9,704 nt of DNA from an uncultured Clostridia bacterium (GTDB taxonomy: Bacteria; Bacillota; Clostridia; TANB77; CAG-508), in NCBI GenBank assembly GCA_934167175.1, contig CAKPKF010000025.1, forward strand, positions 1 through 9,704, read 5' to 3'. A model generated the notes under the pieces. It made no database searches, was not told the DNA's origin, and saw only the letters and a list, made by a program, of their open reading frames with translations. Position 1 is the stretch's first letter; each line of letters begins with the position of its first letter. Positions 6,995 through 9,704 of the stretch are shown piece by piece. The position numbers and the translations under genes are program-made.

Positions 6995-8034
6995 TTAGGT
7001 GATGTTTGGAATTAACATATGACCTTTTTTGCAGTGTGGACATAGGTTAAAATCCTTCCCTAAAGTCTGCTTTAGTAATTCGAGTGTGGGAAGCTGTTTT
7101 TTTATGTATATTTTGGTCCTTGTTAATATCTTACATTTTAATAATTTTTTCTTCTTGTTTCTGTTTCCTAGTAGTCCATAATATCTTATTTTCATAAAAT
7201 GTGGTGGCAGTATATGCATTAGAAATCTTCTAATAAATTCTTGTATGCTTATTGTCATTTCTTTCATTTTATTGTTATCTTTATAATCTCTCCATTTAAA
7301 GGTTACCTTCTCACCTTCTATTTTTAATATTCTTTCATTTGATATCGCCACTCTATGTGTATATCTTCCTAAGTATTGTATTACACATTCTGCTTTTTTG
7401 AATGGTTCTTTACAATACACTATCCATTCTTTGTCATACATTTTTTGTATTAAACTATTGTAACTCGCTGGATTTTCTAAATCTTTATTGCTTCCATAAA
7501 ATTCTATTTTTTCTTTTTTCATATAATCTAAGAATTTTTCTCTAAATACTCTAGACATTACTTGTACTGGTATAAAAAAATCTTCTTCTTTTTCTTTCCA
7601 TGTATTTACTTCTGTTAAACCTCCTCCTGTTACTACTAAATGCACATGTGGATGATACATTAAATTTTGTCCCCATGTATGTAATATACTAAAAAATCCT
7701 ATTTCTGCTCCTAAATATTTTTCGTCTCTTGCTAATTCTTGCAATGTCTCTGATGATGACCTAAATAATATTTTATATTTAAAACTTCCTCTTTTCTTGC
7801 CTCAATCCATTTCAGTTTCTTTCCTGTTTGGCAATTCGGACAATGCCTATTCCTACATGAATTATAGGTAATTTCTTCATATCCTCATTCATCACATATA
7901 TACTTGTGTGCTCCAATATTCGCTGTTTTACAATTTTTTATTGCATTGATTACCTTTTTCTTATACATTACAATTTTATGTTCTTTTTCGTACCTGTCTA
8001 ATCCGTTATTTAATATTTCTTGTATCTTTTCCAT
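6995..8034 (-). pseudogene. IS91-family transposase (HUH/Y2), broken by an in-frame TGA and a frameshifting deletion
   Basis: Translation from ATG 8034-8032 gives the IS91 zinc-ribbon start: CKTANIGAHKYICDE, a TGA stop at 7887-7885, then GYEEITYNSCRNRHCPNCQ. The stop replaces the second cysteine of a CDxCGY knuckle. About 30 codons on, the frame jumps near 7770-7790. The conserved stretch between EEVLNIKYY and ILFRSSSETLQEL, where related proteins have a VFT(I/V)P segment, is missing, so a deletion shifted the frame. The rest is open from that point to TAA at 6995. It carries HPHVH (the HUH metal site, about 7654-7640), YLGRY (two tyrosines spaced Y-x3-Y, about 7375-7361), FIRRFLMHILPPHFMKIRYYG and a C-terminal CPHC. 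A 249-residue fragment could start at TTG 7744 but would lack the zinc ribbon. ATG follows the integrase stop by one base, so the two were translationally coupled. It is probably inactive. Confidence 0.9.
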
Positions 8035-8035
8035 C

Positions 8036-8899
8036 TTATTTTTTCTCTCCTTTCAAAAACGCATCTAGTGGACTTTCTAAATCCATCTTTATATTCGCTA
8101 CATGTACATATGCCATGGTACTTCTTATATTACTATGTCCCATCAATTCCTTTACGTGTATTAATGTTGCTCCTCTTTCTATCAAATCAGTTGCAAAACA
8201 ATGTCTCAAGGTATGAACAGTTACTTTCTCGTTTAATCTTGCTTTTCTTCTATATTTTCTAAAATGTTCTCGTATTACTCCTACTGTTATCGCTTTTCCC
8301 GATTTGCTTAGAAATATCCTTCCTATTCTTTTATTCTGTCTATATTTTGACCAATATGTTCTTAACATTTCTAAACTTTGTTTAGGCAATATTGTATATC
8401 TTTCTTTATTACCTTTTCCTTCTCGTACAAATATTCTCATGTTTTTACCGTCTATATCTTCTACTCTTAAATTTGCTACTTCTCCGATTCTTAATCATGA
8501 TCCATAAACTAACATAAATATTGTTTTAAATTTAAAATTATCACACACATAAAAAAAAGTGCTTAACTCTTCTTTTGTTAGCACCTTATAAACACACTTT
8601 TTTTGTTTTCTCATCGGTATTTGTTTCTTATTTAAAACCTTATCTAATGTAACTTCATAAATAAATCTTATTACTGAATTATAATAATTTATTGACCTAT
8701 CTCCTAATTTTCTTTCGTCTTTTAAATATTTTAATAAAAATCTTCTTAATTCTTCTGTTGTTACATCTTCTAACTTCTTTTCTCCAAAGTATTTCATAAT
8801 AGCTTTTGTTTTTCCTAAATAGCTATCATATGTGTAATGCGAAAAATTTCGCATTCTCATGTCATTATTCATCTTGTTTAGTAATTGTTTGTTAGTCAT
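8036..8899 (-). pseudogene. Tyrosine recombinase (phage-integrase family), interrupted by one in-frame TGA
   Basis: The reading frame from ATG 8899-8897 (AAAGGGG upstream) to TAA 8036-8038 is continuous except for TGA at 8497-8495. It would give 287 residues if read through. Residues 1-85 look like the SAM-like core-binding domain (YTYDSYLGKTKAIMKYFGE). The catalytic domain starts near KVLTKEELSTFF. All catalytic residues are present: R137 in LRIGEV, K162 in EGKGNKER, H229 and R232 in HTLRH, H255 in MGHSNI and Y264 in TMAYVHV. The stop falls at residue 135, in YGS-stop-LRIGEV, where the family normally has Gly (YGSGLR). A single GGA to TGA change therefore explains the break. Because the two halves match the family so well, the mutation looks recent, or is a sequencing error. 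A C-terminal fragment from ATG 8440 would lack the first catalytic Arg. It is coupled to the transposase that follows. Confidence 0.92.
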
Positions 8900-8949
8900 C
8901 TAAAAAGACCCCTTTCTAAATATATTTGCAACTTTAAGTTACATAATAT

Positions 8950-8978
8950 ATTATACTAGAGATCTTTTATATTTTCAA
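8950..8978 (-). promoter_or_regulatory. Promoter of the integrase-transposase unit
   Basis: TTGAAA (8978-8973) and a perfect TATAAT (8955-8950) are separated by 17 bases and lie about 50 bases before the integrase start. This is the best housekeeping-type promoter in the window. The -35 box overlaps the last codons of the MutS-like gene, showing how tightly the element abuts it. Confidence 0.72.
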
Positions 8979-9170
8979 TTTATTGGCTTCTTTGCCGTTC
9001 TTTCGTTCCATTGCGAGGTACGAGCAATTTAGTACAATCATATAGTCAAATGTTGATGCTATGATATAGCTATCTTTTCCAAAGGTATTACAAAACGCTC
9101 CCACCTTAAATATTAATACATAATCTGGATGAATTTGCTTTATTCTTTGTGCCATTTGTGTGATTCCCAT
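8967..9170 (-). CDS. Short MutS-domain-I-like protein, probable DGR accessory (MSL-type), probably truncated
   Basis: A 67-residue protein starts at ATG 9170-9168, chosen because AAAAGGAG (9176-9183) is correctly placed. A longer GTG start at 9221 lies inside a hairpin and has no such site. The segment MAQRIKQIHPDYVLIFKVGAFCNTFGKDSYIIASTFDY (residues 6-43) matches the N-terminal mismatch-recognition domain of MutS (there QHPDxxLFFRMGDFYExFxxDA). MutS proper is over 800 residues, so this is a stand-alone domain. Free-standing MutS-like proteins (MSL) have been reported as accessory genes of diversity-generating retroelements in Bacillota, next to target genes and the reverse transcriptase. Here it lies 99 bases after a variable-domain gene, fitting that arrangement. 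After residue about 45 the match stops and the composition changes; the promoter of the IS91-type unit overlaps its end. It is therefore likely cut short by that element. Its activity, if any, is unknown. Confidence 0.72.
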   Translation of the reverse strand: MGITQMAQRIKQIHPDYVLIFKVGAFCNTFGKDSYIIASTFDYMIVLNCSYLAMERKNGKEANKLKI

Positions 9171-9192
9171 TTTAGCTCCTTTTATACCCCCA

Positions 9193-9221
9193 GTGCCATC
9201 AGACCAAAGGCCTAATAGCAC
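9193..9221 (-). repeat. Perfect 13-bp hairpin between variable gene and MutS-like gene
   Basis: On the minus strand GTGCTATTAGGCC (9221-9209) pairs along its whole length, with G-U pairs allowed, with GGTCTGATGGCAC (9205-9193) around a TTT loop. It lies 48 bases after the stop codon of the target gene and just ahead of the MutS-like gene's ribosome binding site. It is followed by TGGGGGTATAAAAGG, with no T-run, so it is not an intrinsic terminator. It could influence translation of the next gene, or act as the structural element known downstream of DGR target sites. Confidence 0.72.
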
Positions 9222-9269
9222 AAACGTATTTTTTGAATTTTTGCCTCATTTCAAATCTTCTCATTTTTT

Positions 9270-9704
9270 CTATTCTTCTACTTCAGGTATGAAACTAGAT
9301 TTTAGAGAAACTAGCGGGGACACCCCATAGCTACCGTTAGAGTAGCGGTCGCCCAAGCCCGCGTCATCGCCGTTCACACCGCACACATGGCGAGAGTAAG
9401 AGGCAGAAGGAGAAGCCAGCCACCAAAATCCAGTTTTCTTTCCATTCTGACCGCAATACATACTATTATATCGTGTATAATTTAAACTATCATTCCCAGT
9501 CCAATAATCATCGTTTGATATGGTTGATTGTGCTCCATTTAATGTATAAATATATCCTGGTGCAGATGTAGCTCTATAAGTTGCTCCTAAAGTATAAACA
9601 TTAGAATCTGTTATTCCATTGTACGCCTGATTATATGATTTTACATACATCTCCACACTTGGTCCACCGATTGCATAATTAGCTTTATCCGTATCACAAT
9701 ATGC
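9270..9704 (-). CDS. C-terminal part of a variable-domain surface protein (putative DGR target), 5' part outside window
   Basis: The frame is open from the right edge to TAG at 9270-9272, giving 144 residues; an apparent GTG start at 9656 is internal. The visible part begins AYCDTDKANYAIGGPSVEMYVKSYN and contains YWTGNDSLNYTRYNSMYCGQNGKKTG. It ends with FWWLAS (from residue 93) and YGVSPLVSLKS before a short acidic tail. This is the same domain as the C-terminal part of the 460-residue prepilin-like protein (FWLTS ... YGVRPVVSLKS), with the fold expected to be C-type-lectin or FGE-like, known among DGR targets. Whether it also has a prepilin leader cannot be seen. The DNA of the last 45 residues is sharply GC-rich compared with the rest. 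It is followed by a hairpin and the MutS-like gene, so it is probably a target in a DGR cassette. Confidence 0.85.
   Translation of the reverse strand, partial: AYCDTDKANYAIGGPSVEMYVKSYNQAYNGITDSNVYTLGATYRATSAPGYIYTLNGAQSTISNDDYWTGNDSLNYTRYNSMYCGQNGKKTGFWWLASPSASYSRHVCGVNGDDAGLGDRYSNGSYGVSPLVSLKSSFIPEVEE
9297..9428 (-). other. Putative DGR variable region (VR2)
   Basis: This covers the coding DNA for FWWLAS through SLKS, 132 bases, similar in size to the well-known Bordetella phage variable region (134). Over 9311-9420 I count 68 G/C in 110 (62%), in a window that is otherwise strongly AT-rich. Codons are mostly GCC, TAC, CGC, TGC, AAC, GGC, GAC and AGC. The 3' boundary is TAGTTTCTCTAAAATCT (9313-9297), identical to that of VR1, after which the sequence returns to AT-rich. 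A template repeat was not found in the window, so adenine-specific change cannot be shown. Confidence 0.66.

Larger units (their letters stand above)
6788..8980 (-). mobile_element. Decayed IS91-type element with accessory tyrosine recombinase
   Basis: Promoter (8950-8978), tyrosine recombinase (8036-8899), coupled HUH transposase (6995-8034) and a long hairpin (6788-6846) form one unit read right to left. IS91-family elements carrying a phage-integrase-like gene ahead of the transposase are known. The limits are not determined: IS91 elements leave no target duplication and have no simple inverted repeats. The left limit is set at the hairpin and the right limit at the promoter, both by inference. 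All genes of the unit carry lesions, so it is a relic unless helped in trans. Confidence 0.65.

Noticed and set aside
7885..8497. Reassigned TGA codon (Trp or Gly code)
   Set aside because: The two sites call for Gly and Cys by family comparison, Trp is encoded by TGG throughout, and the long genes contain no in-frame TGA. Nonsense mutations are simpler.
9222..9260. Small open frame starting MRRFEMRQKFKKYV between target and MutS-like gene
   Set aside because: It has about 21 codons, ends in the hairpin region, and no good ribosome binding site precedes it.
9297..9428. The GC-rich stretch as a template repeat instead of a variable region
   Set aside because: It is in frame at the end of a coding region, is not enriched in adenines on the coding strand, and encodes a diverse set of residues rather than runs of Asn, so it behaves as a variable copy.
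1..9704. CRISPR array, tRNA, rRNA or a reverse transcriptase gene
   Set aside because: I saw no regularly spaced repeats, no cloverleaf-like sequence and no YxDD-type polymerase motif in any frame given.

Overview
The window is AT-rich. Strong AGGAGG-type ribosome binding sites precede almost every gene, and all supported genes lie on the minus strand. A sortase-anchored (LPXTG-type) surface protein, a prepilin-like surface protein and Gram-positive style signals point to a low-GC Bacillota, most likely an uncultured gut-type Clostridia. The taxonomy is inference from style and gene content only.

Left part (1-3326, read right to left): a metabolic and membrane gene cluster. A 6-phosphofructokinase is followed by a five-segment Yip1-like membrane protein, a membrane-anchored LolA-like protein and an iron-dependent alcohol dehydrogenase close to FucO, which runs off the left edge. 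Gaps of 55, 36 and 22 bases suggest co-transcription. Middle part (3327-6605): a 460-residue prepilin-like protein with a hypervariable-looking C-terminal domain, preceded by a 549-residue LPKTG cell-wall protein with its own candidate promoter.

Right part (6606-9704): an accessory region. An IS91-type unit (tyrosine recombinase plus HUH/Y2 transposase, translationally coupled) is decayed by two in-frame TGA codons and a frameshifting deletion. It lies directly beside a short MutS-domain-I-like gene and the 3' end of another variable-domain gene that enters from the right edge.

The most interesting signal is a probable diversity-generating retroelement (DGR) footprint. Both surface-protein genes (3' ends at 3425 and 9270) finish in an FWL-[AT]-S ... 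Y-G-V-x-P-[VL]-V-S-L-K-S domain. Its coding DNA is abruptly GC-rich with many NNC/NNT codons, and it ends in an identical 17-base block. Each gene is followed by a hairpin without a U-tract at almost the same distance from that block (77 and 75 bases). The gene just after the right-hand target resembles the MutS-like (MSL) accessory genes reported beside DGR reverse transcriptases. No reverse transcriptase and no template repeat are in the window, so the diversification machinery is either outside it or was lost when the IS91-type unit arrived.
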